A DNA stretch of 64,000 bases from Dastarcus helophoroides (GCA_028583605.1 CM053329.1:38414661-38478660); one strand, 5' to 3'. Shown: positions 45,070-57,680, numbered from the stretch's first letter. Made by a program: numbers and translations. The notes: a model not told the origin generated them from the sequence alone.

Positions 45070-48000
45070 CCTTTTTATTGATTTGATTGCTATTTTTTTT
45101 CGATTACTCTGCCTGGTCGACTTTAAAAATTCTAGCCCCAAGGGGGGTGAAAAAAGGTATTCAATGTTAAAAAAAAATCTTTTATAAGCTAAAAATTAGG
45201 GTTTCAAAGACAATTTTGGCCAAACCCTTACATTTTCTAATTATTTTAGGCAACAATTATCGTGTTGCTTATTTCAGAAATGATGACTTTGTCTCAGATA
45301 TGGGCGCAGTTAAGGGGGGGGGGATTGGGGGTCTAATACTTTTAAAAATATGTCCAATGTTATTATGTTCATTACTTTCGGGTCGACTTTAGAAATGCAA
45401 GCCCCAAGGGAGTGAAAAAAGTTATCAATATTGAAAAAAATTTCTTTTATAAGATGAAAATTAGCTTCTCAAAAACAATTTTGGCCGAACTCGATAAGAG
45501 TTCAGCCAAATAATTGGAAATAGAAATTTCCAATTATTTTAGGCAACAAAAGTCACGTTTCTTGTTTTGGAAATTTCCCACTGACATGGGCGCAGTTAAT
45601 GGGGGTACGACAAACTAAAGCGAAACGCATTAGGGGCCTGAAAATAACGAAAACACGACCATCATCTTCACGGATGAAATCAGATAAATTTTGTTGTCCC
45701 AAATACTTCACAAACTAAAGTGAAACGCATTAGGAGCCCGAAAATAACGAAAACCCATCCATTAGCTTCCCGGATGAATGCAAGACACTCATGTGCTTTT
45801 AACTTTGGTGGTGTGTGGCTTTGTATCGATGCTGCAGCACTAGAGTAGCGCACTCTAAAATGTGAATTTGCTGGAAATAAGCTCAGTCTGGGACATTGGG
45901 TCATATCATGGATGTTTTTGTAGAGTTTCCAAAGGAATTTTTTCTGCAGGTATCCCATTATTTGAAAAGTGCTTGACTACAAGGGTCAGTCATTCAAAAA
46001 AAAACTTTTTAATAAACTGTTCGATCTAAGCGAATATAAATAGTCAAATACATGCCTCTACCTATATTCTGAAGTAGATTAGGCACCAGACCCTTCTACT
46101 AGCCAATATGCTGTCAGCATCCAACATATTTCCGGTTTAGTTAAAATTCGAATACTTTACTAGCTCAAAATACTACACAAGCTAAAGCGAAACGCATTAG
46201 GAGCCTGAAAATAACGAAACACGACCATAATCTTCACGAATGAAATCAGAATACTATAAGATAAATTTTGTTGTCTCAAAATACTACATAAACTAAATCG
46301 AAACGCATTAGGAGCCTGAAAAGAACGAAAACACAATCATCAACTTCACGGATGAATGTAAGACACTCACATGCTTTTACCTTTGGTGGTGTGCGGCACC
46401 AGAGTAGCGAACTTTATAATATGAATTTGCTGAAAAAATATGAACTCCGTAGGGGTCATTGGGTCACATCGTGGATATTTTTATAGAGCTTCCAAAGGAT
46501 TTTTTCTGCAGGTGTTCCATTATTTGAAAAGTGCTTGACTACAAGGGTCAGTCATTCAAAAAAACTTTTTAATAAATTGTTCAATTTTTCGTAAATAACC
46601 TAAGATGTTTTAAAACATGTCCATTATTATTATGTTTATTACTGTCTGGTTGATTTTAAAAATGCAATCCCCAAGGGTTTTCAAAAACAATTTTGGCCGA
46701 ACTCATAAGAGTTCAGCCAAATAATTGAAAATAGAAATTTCTAATTATTTTAGACAATAAAAATCATGTTTCTTATTTCGCAAATTTCTCACTGACATGG
46801 GCGCAATTAATGGGGGGCTTGGGGGTGTAAGACAAACTAAAGCGAAACGCATTAGGAGCCTGAAAATAACGAAAATACGACCATCATCTTGACGGATGAA
46901 ATCAGAATACTATAAGATATATTTTGTTGTCCCAAATACTTCACAAACTAAAGCGATACGCATTAGGAGCCTGAAAATAACGAAAACACATCCATTAACT
47001 TCACGGATGAATGTAAGACAGTCACGTGCTTTTACCTTTGGTGGTGTGTGGCTTTGAATTGATTCTGTAGCACTAGAGTAGCGAACTCTAAAATGTGAAT
47101 TTGTTGGAAATAAACTCAGTCTGGGACATTGGGTCATATCATAGATATTTTTGTAGAGCTTCCAAAGGATATTTTTTCTGCGGGTACCCCATTATTTGAG
47201 AAGTGCTTGACTACAAGTGTCAGTCATTCAAATAAATCTTTTTAATAAACTGTTCGATCTTTGTTGTTTGTTTAATATCTCCTAACGCGAATATAAATAG
47301 TCAAATACATGCCTCCATCTATATTCTAAAATAGATTACGCACCAGACCGTCCTACTAGCCAATATGCTGTCAGCATCCAATATATTGCCGGTTCAGTTA
47401 AAATCCGAATACTTCAAGCTAAATTTTACTAGCTCAAAACACTATACAAGCTAAAGCGAAACGCATTAGGAGCCTTAAAATAACGAAACACGACCATAAT
47501 CTTCACGGATGAAATCAGAATACTATAAGATAAAATTTGTTGTCTCAAAATACTACATAAACTAAAGCGAAACGCACTAGGAGCCTGAAAAGAACTAAAA
47601 CACAACCATCAACTTCACGGATGACATACAAAGTGCAAGGCCCTTGGGGGTGAAAAAAGGTATTAATATTGAAAAAATGTTCTTCCATAATCTCAAAATT
47701 TCGTTTTGAAAAACAATGTTGGCCGAACTTTTATATTTTTAATTATTTTAGGCAACAAATATCATGTTTCTTATTTCAAAAATTTCTCACAGACATGGGC
47801 GCAGTTAAGGGGGAGCTCAGGGATCTAAGACTTTTTAAAACATGCCCATTATTCTTATGTTCATTACTTTTTGATCGACTTTAAAAATGCAAGCCCCAAG
47901 TGGGTGCAAAAAGGTATTAATACTGAAAAGAATATCTTTCATTTATAAGGTGTAAATTTAGTTTTCAAAAGTAATTTTGGTCGAATTCTTATATGTTCAG

Positions 48001-48230
48001 TTATTTTAGGGAACAAATATCATGTTTTTTATTTGAAAAATTTCTCACAGACATGGGTGCAGTTAAGAGGGGGTTTAGGGGTCTAAGACTTTTTAAATAT
48101 TTTAAAACATGTCCATTATTATTTTGTCCATTTCTTTCTGGTTGACTTCAAAATTGCAAGCCCCAAGGGGGTGAAAAAAGGTGTTAATATTGAAAAAGAT
48201 CTCTTTTATAAACTGAAAATTAGGTTTTCA
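45070..48230. repeat. Satellite with a unit of about 780 bp, right block
   Basis: This is the same family and orientation as 40510-42960. The marker CTTTGGTGGTGTGTGGC occurs at about 45807, 46385 and 47038, and the CAAGCCCCAAG block at about 45393, 47889 and 48155. Units are more rearranged than in the left block. The GAATATAAATAGTCAAATAC / CAATATGCTGTCAGCATC segment appears at about 46025, 47290 and also 42310. The two blocks enclose exons B and C, which are not themselves repeated. Confidence 0.9.
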
Positions 48231-48927
48231 AATATAATTTTTACAAAACAATTCTTGTAAAATTGCACTTCAATCTCAAAGTTTAAGAAAATTCAACATA
48301 TTTCACACCTAAATTTTTGAGATATTTCTTGCCATTTCAAAATTGTTTTAACAAATTCCACGTTTTCCTCGCAATTTTATTGGGAATTGAAGAGATTTTA
48401 AGCAGAAGAGTTTAATATTTTGAATTCAAAATAAAATTTTTAATTTACAACTGTTAACGAAATTTTGTCGATATTTTGTAATCAAAAATAAAATTTCGAT
48501 TTTAAATTTGTAATCTCAACCATTTTTTAATCAAAATTTTGAATTCTAGCCCAAAATTTCTTGTTAAAAGTTAAGATTCTGAGTCAAAAATTTTAGAAGT
48601 TTTGGTAAATATTTTAAGAAAAAATAAACATTTCGAGTTTAAAGCGAGATCGATTATTTTGGATTTTAAGTCGTTATTTCGAAAAATAAAGTCAAAATCC
48701 TTGTCAAAAGTCGCAATTTCAGGTTTAAGGCCAAATGTTTGGAAGAAAGTAAATAACTGAATTTTGTAATTTTGGGAGAAAACAATCTAAATGTCGACCG
48801 AAAATCTTGAAAGTAATTAAAAAAGAATTCAAAATTTCTAAAATTTTGAAGAAAATGCGGAATTCCCAGTTTAGAATTCAAATTTGGACAATAAAATTGG
48901 AAATATTTGGAAAAAAAGTTTAAATTT
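48231..48927. repeat. Irregular AT-rich degenerate repeat
   Basis: Mixed A- and T-rich forms of the GTCGAAATTTTG core without a period. ORFs here are repeat products. Confidence 0.6.
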
Positions 48928-49075
48928 CGAAATACAAATCTTGTCCCCTGAAACTAAGAAAGGTTAAAAAACACAACAAAGGTTGCTCTGACGCGTTTCG
49001 ACAGCCAAAGCTGTCATCTTCAGAGAGATATAATTTTTGAAGATAACCAAGAACCAGTTCGTTCCCCCAAAAGTC
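48928..49075. mobile_element. Foldback MITE copy 5, internally deleted
   Basis: The left arm runs from AATACAAATCTTGTCCCCTG through GGTTGCTCTGACGCGTTTCG to CAGCCAAAGCTGTCATCTTC. It jumps directly to the right terminus ATTTTTGAAGATAACCAAG ... CGTTCCCCCAAAA. The right arm's inner part is missing. The order of blocks matches copies 2 and 4. Confidence 0.8.
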
Positions 49076-50040
49076 TAAATTTCGAATATCTTCAATTTTT
49101 AAAAATCGAAATTTTGAGAACAAAGTCCAAATTTTGAAGTCGTCGAAATGTTTATAAAAGTGAAAACTTCTAGAAAAAGTGTAAGCTTTTGAAAAAAGAA
49201 CGAAAGGAAGAATTTTTAAAAAAGTTTAAGTTTTCAATAATGTTGAAATTAAAAAAATATAATTTTAAAATGATGACCAATTACTAAAAATTATGACTGT
49301 TTAAAATTCTGTTTGTTTTTCTTAAATTATTCCGAAGTTTGGCTTTTTCTGGAAATACCGAGTTTAATTACAAAATTCAACATTTTTTATTTCAGAAAAT
49401 CTTAATTGTTTGGTCGAAATTCGTCTTTTTCTCGAAATTTCCACTTTTCTTTCTTGAAATTAGTTCCAAATTTTTGTAAAAAAGATATACCAAGTTTTGC
49501 ATCAAAATTGTTTCTGCAAATTTCGACGTTTGCCTCGAAATTCGTCTTTTTTCGAAATTCGTCCTCTTTCGAAATTCGCCTTTTTTCGAAATTCATCTTT
49601 TTTCGAAATTTTGACTTTTTTTTTTTAATAAGATCCAAATTCTATTAAAAGGCGTAAACTTCAAATATTTCAACTTCTTTTTCTCAAATTTGTTTCCTCA
49701 AACTTCAACTTTTGTCTCGAAATTCGTCTTTTTAATCAAAATTTCAACTTTTTTTAAAATGTTTGTCCTTTCCTCGAGTTCGACTTAATTCTTAAAATTT
49801 TTTGAAGTCTGTATCTTCGTGAGTGTTCTAAATTTGTATTTTTATCGAAATTTAAATTATTTCTCAAATCACGTTTTTCAAGATTTCCATTTTATTGAAA
49901 AAAATTATTTTTGTTTTCCAAAGTTTGACCTTTGGAAAATCTCACTTTTCTCAAAATGTTTGACCTTTTTTTGTTATTCCAACTTTGGTAAAAGTTGTCC
50001 TTTTGAAGTGAAAACTTGTTTAGGCGCGTTAGGGCGATTT
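49076..50040. repeat. Degenerate satellite block, A-rich then T-rich
   Basis: The block is A-rich to about 49270 and T-rich after that, with five close tandem variants of TTTTTTCGAAATTCGTC at about 49530-49620. It ends with GTGAAAACTTGTTTAGGCGC followed by GTTAGGGCGATTTTGG, a segment that also occurs near 52890 and 57090. Confidence 0.7.
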
Positions 50041-53000
50041 TGGATAAGGTTGTGGTTTTGATTCGAAATCTTCGGGTCAAAAGGGTCAAAAGAGTACTTT
50101 CAAATAATAATGACTTTTGAATTTCGACCTTAAGGAATCTAACTGATAGGGGACTTTTAAATCGTAAATAATAACTTTTGAATTTTGACTTTGGAAAATT
50201 TGAAAATTTCTAAACTTTTGAGGCTTGTATCTCGTCAACGGATAGTCATAGTACCCAATTTGGTTTTCAGACACTGATTCTACGTCTCGAAAACTCGATG
50301 ATGAAGTCATAAATTCACTTCTGAAAAATGGAAATTTTTCCATGTTTTGGAACCTTTGGAACCCTTGGAACTTTTTTTTGTAACTTCAAACTCTCATATC
50401 TTCCAAACCAAAAGGCGTAGCTCAATTTCGGTTTTGGATTCGGAATTTTTGGGTCAAAATTCATGTGATAGTATACCTTCAAATCCTAAATAATGACATT
50501 TGAATTTCGACCCTAGGAAATTTGGAGAAAATTCGAAAATTTCGAGGCTTGTATCTCGTAAACGGCTAGTCATAGCCCAATTTGGTTTTCAGATTCTCCC
50601 GAAAACCCTATGAAAAAGCCATAAACTCACTCTCGAAAAATGAAAATTTTTGCATATTTTGGAAGAAGGGGGGGGGATCCTTGGAACTTTTTGTAACTTC
50701 AAACCCTGATATTTTCCAAACCAAACGTCGTAGCAAATTTGGTTTATGGATTCGGAATCTACTGGTCAAAATCCATATGATAGTGTACTGTCAAATCCTA
50801 AATAATGACTTTTTAATTTCGTCCCTAGGAAATTTGATGAAAATTTGAAAATTTTGAAACATTAGGGGCTTGTATCTCGTCAGTAGATAGTCATAGCTCA
50901 ATTTGGTTTTCAGACACTGATTCTACGTCCTGAAAATGCTATGATAAATCCATAAACTCACTTTCGAAAAATGGAAATTTTTCCATGTTTTGGAAGAAGG
51001 GGGACCCTTGAAACTTTTTTCGTAACTTCAAACTCTCATATCTTCCAAACCAAAAGTCGTAGTTCAATTTGGATTTTCAATTCGGAATTTTTGGGTCAAA
51101 ATTCATATGATAGTCTACCTTTAAATCCTAAATAATGACATTTGAATTTTGACCTTAGGAAATTTGGTGAAAATTTGAAAATTTCGAAACTTTCGAGGCT
51201 TGCATCTTGTAAACGGCTAGTCATAGCCCAATTTGGATTTTACACCGATTCTACGTCTCGAAAACTATATGATAAAACCATAAACCCACTTTCAAAAAAT
51301 GGAAATTTTTTCATGTTTCGGAAGAAGGGGGGACCTTTGGAACTTTTTTTGTGACTTCAAACTCTCATATCTTCCAAACCATAAGTCGGAGCTCAATTTA
51401 GCTTTCGGATTCAAAATCTACGGGTCAAAATCCAGATGATAGGGTACTTTCAAATCTTAAATAATGACTTTTGAATTTTGACCCTAGGAAATGATGAAAA
51501 TTTGAAAATTTCGAAATTTAAAGGCTTGTATCTTGTAAAAGGATAGTCATAACCCAATTTGGTTTTCAGACTCTGATTCTACATCCCGAATACTTTATGA
51601 AAAAGTCATAAACTTACTTTCGAAAAATGAAAATTTTTGCAAGCTTTGGAAAAAGAAGACCCTGTTTTGGAAGAAGGGGGGTCCCTTGAAATTGTTTTCG
51701 TAACTTCAAACTTTCATATCTTCCAAAACATAAGTCTTAGCTCAATTTGGTTTTCGGATTCGGAATCTACCGGTCAAAATCCACATGGTAGAGTACTTTC
51801 AAATCTTAAACAATAACTTTTGAATTTCGACCCTAGGAAATGGTGAAAATTTGAAAATTTCTAAATTTAAAGACTTGTATCTCGTAAACTGATAGTCATA
51901 ACCCAATTTGGTTTTCAGACACTGATTCTACGTCTCGAACACTCCATGATAAGGTCATAAATTCACTTTGGAAAAATGGAAATTTTTCCATGTTTTGGAA
52001 CCTTTGGAACCCTTGGAATTTTTTTTTGTAACTTGAAACTCTCATATCTTCCAAACCAAAAGGCGTAGCTCAATTTGGGTTTTGGATTCGGAATTTTTGG
52101 GTCAAAGTTCATATGATAGTGTCCTTTCAAATCCTAAATAATGACATTTGAATTTCGGCCCTAGGAAATTTGGAGAAAATTTGAAAATTTCGACACTTTT
52201 GAGGCTTGCATTTTGTAAAGGGCTAGTCATAGCCAAATTTGGATTTTACACCGATTCTACGTCTCGAAAACTATATGATAAAACCATAAACCCACTTTCA
52301 AAAAATGGAAATTTTTCCATGTTTCGGAAGAAGGAGGGGCCCTTGGAAAATTTCGAAACTTTAGTGGCTTCTATTTCGTTATCGGCTAGTCCTAGCCCAA
52401 TTTGGATTTTAGGCCTTGATTCTACGTCCCAAAACTCTTTGATAAATCCATAAACTCACTTTCGAAAAATGGAAATTTTTTCCATGTTTTGGAAGAAGGG
52501 AGGACACTTGGAATTTTTTTCGTAACTTCAAACTCTCGTATCTTCCAAACCAAAGTCGTAGCTCAATTTGGTTTTCGGATTCGGAATCTACGTTTCAAAG
52601 TCTATATGATAGGGTACTTTCAAACCCTGAATAATAATTTTTTAATTTCGACCCTAGAAAATTTGGTGAAAATTTGAAAATTTTGAAACTTTAGAGGCTC
52701 GTATCTCGTAAAGGGATAGTCATAGCCCAATTCGGTTTGCAGACTCAGGTTCTACGTTCCGAAGCGATAAACTAAATCTTGAAAAAATTAACTTTGTTTC
52801 CCAAAGGTTGACTTTCTTTTGGAAAATCTCACTTATCCCAAAACGTTCGATCCTTTGCTCGTTTTTCCAACTTTGGCAAATGTTGTCCTTTTGAAGCGAA
52901 AACTTATTTAGGAGCGTTAAGCGATTTTGGATAAGGTTGGCGTTTTGATTTGAAATCTACGGATCAAAGGGTCAAAAGGGTACTTTTGAATTTCGACCTT

Positions 53001-54410
53001 AGGAAACTTGTTGAAAATTTAAAAATTTCGAAACTTTAGAGGCTTGTATCTCGTCAACGGATAGTTATAGCCCAATTTGATTTTGAGACACTAATTCTAC
53101 GTTCCGAAAACTCTATGATAAAGCCATAAACTCACTTTCGAAAATTGGAAATCTTTCCCTGTTTCGGAAGAAGGGAGGACCCTTGGAACTTTTTTATTAA
53201 TTTCAAACTCATATTTTCCAAACCAAAAGTCGTAGCTCAATTTGGGTTTTGGATTCGGAATTTGCGGGTTAAAATTCAAATCCTAAATAATGACATTTGA
53301 ATTTCGACCCTAGGAAATTTGGTGAAAATTTGAAAATTTCGAAACTTTAGTGGCTTGTATTTCGTTAACGGCTAGTCCTAGCCCAATTTGGATTTTAGAC
53401 CCTGATTCTACGTCTCGAAAACTCTATGATAAACCCATAAACTTACTTTCGAAAAATGGAAATTTTTCCATGTTTTGGCAGAAGGGGGGACGCTTGAAAC
53501 TCTTTTCGTAATTTCAAACTCTCCTATCTTAAAAACCAAAAGTCGTAGCTCAATTTGGTTTTCAGATTCGGAATCTACTACCATAAGATTGGGTACTTTC
53601 AAATCCTAAATAATGCCTTTTGAATTTAGACCCTAGGAAATTTGGTGAAAATTTGAAAATTTCGAAATTTTAGAGGCTTTGCATTTCGTAAACGTCTAGT
53701 CATAGCCCAATTTGGTTTTCAGGCTCTGATTCTACGTCCCGAAAACTCTGTGATAAAGCCATAAACTCACTTTCGAAAAATCGAAATTTATCTATGTTTC
53801 GGTAGAAGGGGGGACTCTTGGAACTTTTTTTGTGGCTTCAAACCCTCATATCTTGCAAACCAAAGTCGTAGCTCAATTTGGTTTGCGGATTCGGAATCTA
53901 CGGATCAAAATCCACATGATAGGGTACTTTCAAATCCTAAGTAATGACTTTTGAATTTCGACCTAAGGAAATTTGGTGAAAATTTGAAAATTACGAAACT
54001 TTAGAGACTTGGATCTCGTAAACGGATAGTCATTGCCCAATTTGGGTTTCAGACTCTGATTCTACGTTCCTAAAACTCTATCACAAAGCGATAAACTAAA
54101 ATTTGAAAAATGGGAAATTTTCCATGTTTTGGAAGAAGGGGGGGACTCTTTGAACTTTTTTCGTAACTTTAAACCCTCATATCTTCCAAACCAAAAGTCT
54201 TAGCTCAATTTGGTTTTCGGATTCGGAATCTAGGGATCAAAATCCACATGATAGGGTACTTTCAAATCCTAAATAATGACTTTTGAATTTCGATCCTAGG
54301 AAATGGTGAAAATTTCGAAATTTAAAGGCTTGTATCTCCTAAACGGATAGTCATAATCCAATTTGGTCTTCAGACTCTGATTCTACGTCCCGAAAACTCT
54401 ATGAAAAAGC
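50041..54410. repeat. Satellite with a unit of about 328 bp, about 13 copies
   Basis: The marker CTGATTCTACGTC occurs near 50276, 50919, 51247, 51575, 51923, 52254, 52418, 52746, 53092, 53404, 53728, 54058 and 54379. Most spacings are 312-348 bp and one deleted unit is 164 bp. Each unit contains GGCTTGTATCTCGTAAACGG followed by ATAGTCATAGCCCAATTTGG, TTTTGGAAGAAGGGGGGAC, and AAAGTCGTAGCTCAATTTGG. An interruption at about 52790-52950 contains the GTGAAAACTT-type segment shared with 50000 and 57090. ORFs of 60-101 codons are repeat frames. Confidence 0.92.
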
Positions 54411-54775
54411 CAGTAGATCCATGGATTTCAAAGTAGAGATAGATAACGAAAACGATCTTGAAAACACCAGAGGCGAAAGATACGGTGGGGACCGGTGGGT
54501 GAAACGCTAGAAGAAAATGTTAGGTATTTTTTTCGTAGATATGCCTCTTTCTTTATATTCCCAAGCGATCTCTAAATTTCAAAGTAGAAAGTGCCGACGA
54601 AAACCCACTTGAAAGGTAAAATTTTCTGAGAGATTTGAACAAATTTTTACGAGGTTTTTCCTAATCTGTCTCTTTCATAAAATTCCTCAGCAGATCCACA
54701 GTTTCCAAAGAAGATATAGACAACGAAAACGTTCTTGAAAACACAAAATATGGAAACGTGTAACTTTCCTTAAAC
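54411..54775. repeat. Three tandem copies of a roughly 145-bp repeat
   Basis: Copies start near 54415, 54565 and 54700 with GCAGATCCATGGATTTCAAA-like sequence, then AGATAGATAACGAAAACG and CTTGAAAACAC. The middle copy is most diverged. It joins the right end of the 328-bp array directly. Confidence 0.75.
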
Positions 54776-56275
54776 ATTGACAAAATATAAAAAGGTTATT
54801 AGTTCGGAAGAATTAAGGGAAGGATGTTAAGCGAAATTACAACCCGCTTTCTTAATTCTCCCAACTAATAAACCTTCATTAATCGTGCTTTCTCGGAACA
54901 ATGACCCCTGTCATAGATAAAGAATTCCTTCGACTCGAAGACATTTGATGTCGGCCTCAATATAACCGATTAAAAACTCCAACTAACGATAGAGTTAATG
55001 GGGTTGTTTAGCGTGGGCTGTTTATGGGGCAGTTCCGACGTCATCCACTAATAGGTCTAATATTAGACTGCTTTTTAATAGAGATATCGGCTCTTGGTGT
55101 TAGACCACATTTTTCAAACTCATCTACTTAACGTTGACCGTGATGTAGAGTGAAATAATAAAGATTAATAACAATGGGCGCGACCGCGTTTAAAAAAAAA
55201 TGTGAAAACACCGATGAACTCACATATGACTAAAGCGAAAGAACACAATGACTACTTCCACTTAAACGCCCTTAGTAGCTCCTCCACATATTGTTGTTGA
55301 GATTAGGTCATCTATTGTTAAATCAAGGACTGTTGAGCCGACAAAAATAATAAACACTTACTAGCTACGAAAATGTAATGCTGCATCGGACAGTAATTGG
55401 GTGTGAAATTTCTTATGGTGTGCTTAGGACTAATAAGTTAAAAAGTTGGTAAAACGCGCACGCAACTCACTTGGAAGATGTGCACAATTACGCTGCAAGA
55501 TTAAACGGTAATCCACGTGCTGGGTTGTTAACAAATCGCTTCATAATGGACGAGCATAAGCACTAAAGTTATCTAGGTGTCATAAGCGTCAGATTCATTA
55601 GCCATCTTGCGGAAAATGCCAATTACGAGCCGACTTTCTCACGGCACGCAAAGTAACACATCCACGTTCGATCAGCTTCGCTTTAATCTGAAAAATCGCG
55701 AAATTACGCAGTGGACCTGGCTACGCCCGAGCGGACAAAGTCTAGACTACAATGTTGACATTTTCTTGCTTAAAATGCGATAAATAAATCGTTCTGTGTA
55801 GTTTCATTAGTTGTATTAACGTGTTGATGTGCACAAGAGTTTTTTATTTTTGAAAATTTTACTTTATATGAAATTTATTTACATATGATTTTCAACCAAC
55901 CCAATTTATAAAATCAGACTCAGAACAAAGTAACGAGACGGTCAATGGTGCTATCTATCAAACCATTTCTGCGACACATTGCAGATGGCATGTGGTGCCA
56001 TCTATGAAACATCGTTGCACAGAAACAAATATGTGGGCATGGGCAAAGTTAGGTCATCCGACCTGGGAGGGGGGGCGGGAGCTAAAGCCACCTTTCTAAT
56101 TTGTGGCCATTATTTCTTAGCTTGTTAACTATTTGTCCATGCTGGATCATTTAGCGTCAGAAGTATTCTATTATTTTCTGTAACCTTTCTATTTAAAATA
56201 TTTAAGCTTTTTCTAAAAATTTTAACTATTTTATCAAGATCCCTAAGATTTTAAGAGATTTCCACTTTTTTTCTA
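54776..56275. other. Single-copy segment, no exon recognised
   Basis: This is the longest repeat-poor stretch downstream of exon C. It is balanced in composition at 54960-55780. I looked for the phosphatase catalytic loop (His-Cys-x5-Arg) and did not find it. At 55930-56020 there are two diverged direct copies of a GGTGCCATCTATGAAAC-like unit. A G-tract lies at 56069-56080. Confidence 0.45.
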
Positions 56276-56626
56276 AATTACGGGCTTTATCGGTTCGAAT
56301 TGATTATACTTATCGAGTAATACCCACTTTATTACCAAACTAAACTCGGATCACTACAACTGAACAACTAACTCACTTATTATTGACTTCTACTAACTCA
56401 CTAACTACACTGACTTCTAACTAACTAACTCGAGGGAGAGCTGGCCGCTTTATATAGTTTTGGCCTCCAGGTTCTAGAACAATCCGGCAGATAAGGCTTA
56501 TCGTTTGCCGAAATTTCGGGAACGCTTATCTGGCGTTTGCTTCGTTATCGCGGCCGCTTTCCCCTTATCAGATCTTTCTAGAAACTTTTCTTATGCACTA
56601 AATTCTACAATTTACATTTCGTTACA
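56276..56626 (-). mobile_element. Solo LTR, minus strand, same family as 24465-24825
   Basis: Read on the minus strand from 56626 it starts TGTAACGAAATGTAAATT and contains the same U3 blocks (AAAGCGGCCGCGATAACG, GCCAGATAAGCG, AACGATAAGCCTTATCTG). The TATA box (CTATATAAAGC), AGTTAGTTAGTTAG leader, AATAAAGTGGGTATTAC and the end ATAAAGCCCGTAA follow. The terminal two bases are altered and there is no matching target duplication. Instead the words CTTTTTTCTAAATTA occur at both sides (about 56266 and 56661), suggesting a rearranged insertion. Confidence 0.8.
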
Positions 56627-57180
56627 GTTCTTTAACATCGAAACTTAAGAGCTTTTCTCACTTTTTTCTAAATTACTACTTTAACATCGAAACTTAAGAG
56701 CTTTTCTCTAGAAATTTTTAATCACTGAAATTTTTTTTGAAATTTTGATTTTGTTTTAATAAATTTCGACTTTTTCTTGAAACTCCGACTTGTTTCGGTT
56801 CGGATTTTTTTTTTAAGAATCTGACATTTTTTTTAATTACATTTTTTTTTAATTTCAATTTTTTTTTTATTTTAATTTTTTCAATTTAAACTCTTAAATT
56901 GAAACTTTTTAAAAATATTTTACTTTTTTCAGAATTTTGCTTTTTTTATAAAGCGACTTTGTTCGTATTTTGCAACCTTTCTGTTAAATTTCGACTTTTT
57001 TTAAATTCAAGCTTTGTTGAAACTGTTGTTTTCAAAACTACGATTTCCATTTAAAAATTTCAACTTTTTTGCTTCGACTTTTTTGAAGTGAAAACTTCTT
57101 TAGGCGCGCTAAGCGACTACAGATAGGGAAAAAATGGATGGAATTACCATGTACGATATGTAATATAATTGCGTTACCAA
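56627..57180. repeat. Degenerate satellite, T-rich
   Basis: A 40-bp unit with TTTAACATCGAAACTTAAGAG is duplicated at about 56631 and 56680. The rest is TTTCGACTTTT-type repeat. Near 57085 is the GTGAAAACTTCTTTAGGCGC segment shared with 50000 and 52890. Confidence 0.7.
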
Positions 57181-57181
57181 A

Positions 57182-57243
57182 AAGGGCGATTTGAACTATT
57201 TAAACTACTAGTCGATTGCTCTACCACTGCGCCACTCCGGACA
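57182..57243 (-). ncRNA. tRNA-like Pol III segment, decayed tRNA or SINE head
   Basis: On the minus strand, CCGGAGTGGCGCAGTGG is followed by TAGAGC, a consensus A box and D arm, and 30 bp later by GTTCAAATC, a consensus B box. The anticodon arm and acceptor stem do not pair properly, so a working tRNA is unlikely. Confidence 0.55.
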
Positions 57244-57339
57244 TTTAATAACAATTCTTAAAACCTTTCCAACATTCGGATAATCCGACATCTGGCTAAT
57301 CCGACACCTTCTAATCCGGTTGAAAACATAAAAAAGAAA

Positions 57340-57680
57340 AATTGGGGGGGGGGGAGAGCGAAATGAAAATATGAAAAAGAAACATTGGGGGAGGGACAAA
57401 TTAAAATATGAAGAAGAGAAATGGGAGGGCAAAATAAAAATATATTAAAATTAAAAATGGGTCAAATTGGGGAGGGAGTAAAAAATTGGGGGGGGGGGGG
57501 TGAAAATGGGGGGCGAAATGAAAATATATTAAAATTAAAAATGGGTCAAGGATTTACAAAATTGGAGGGGAGTCGAAATGAAAATATATAAAAAAAGAAA
57601 AATTGGGGAGGAGGTGAAAAATGGGGAGGGGGTGAAAAATTGGGGGGGGGGCAACATGAAAATATATAAGAAACAAAAAT
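57340..57680 (+). repeat. G-tract-rich repeat region
   Basis: At least nine runs of four or more G, up to twelve, sit in a repeated frame of AAATGAAAATATATTAAAAT and AAAAATGGGTCAA with a rough period of 60 bp. The plus strand has ample potential for G-quadruplexes. G-run lengths should be treated with caution because assemblies err in homopolymers. Confidence 0.8.

Noticed and set aside
57182..57243. Functional tRNA gene
   Set aside because: A and B boxes fit, but anticodon and acceptor stems do not pair; called tRNA-like only.
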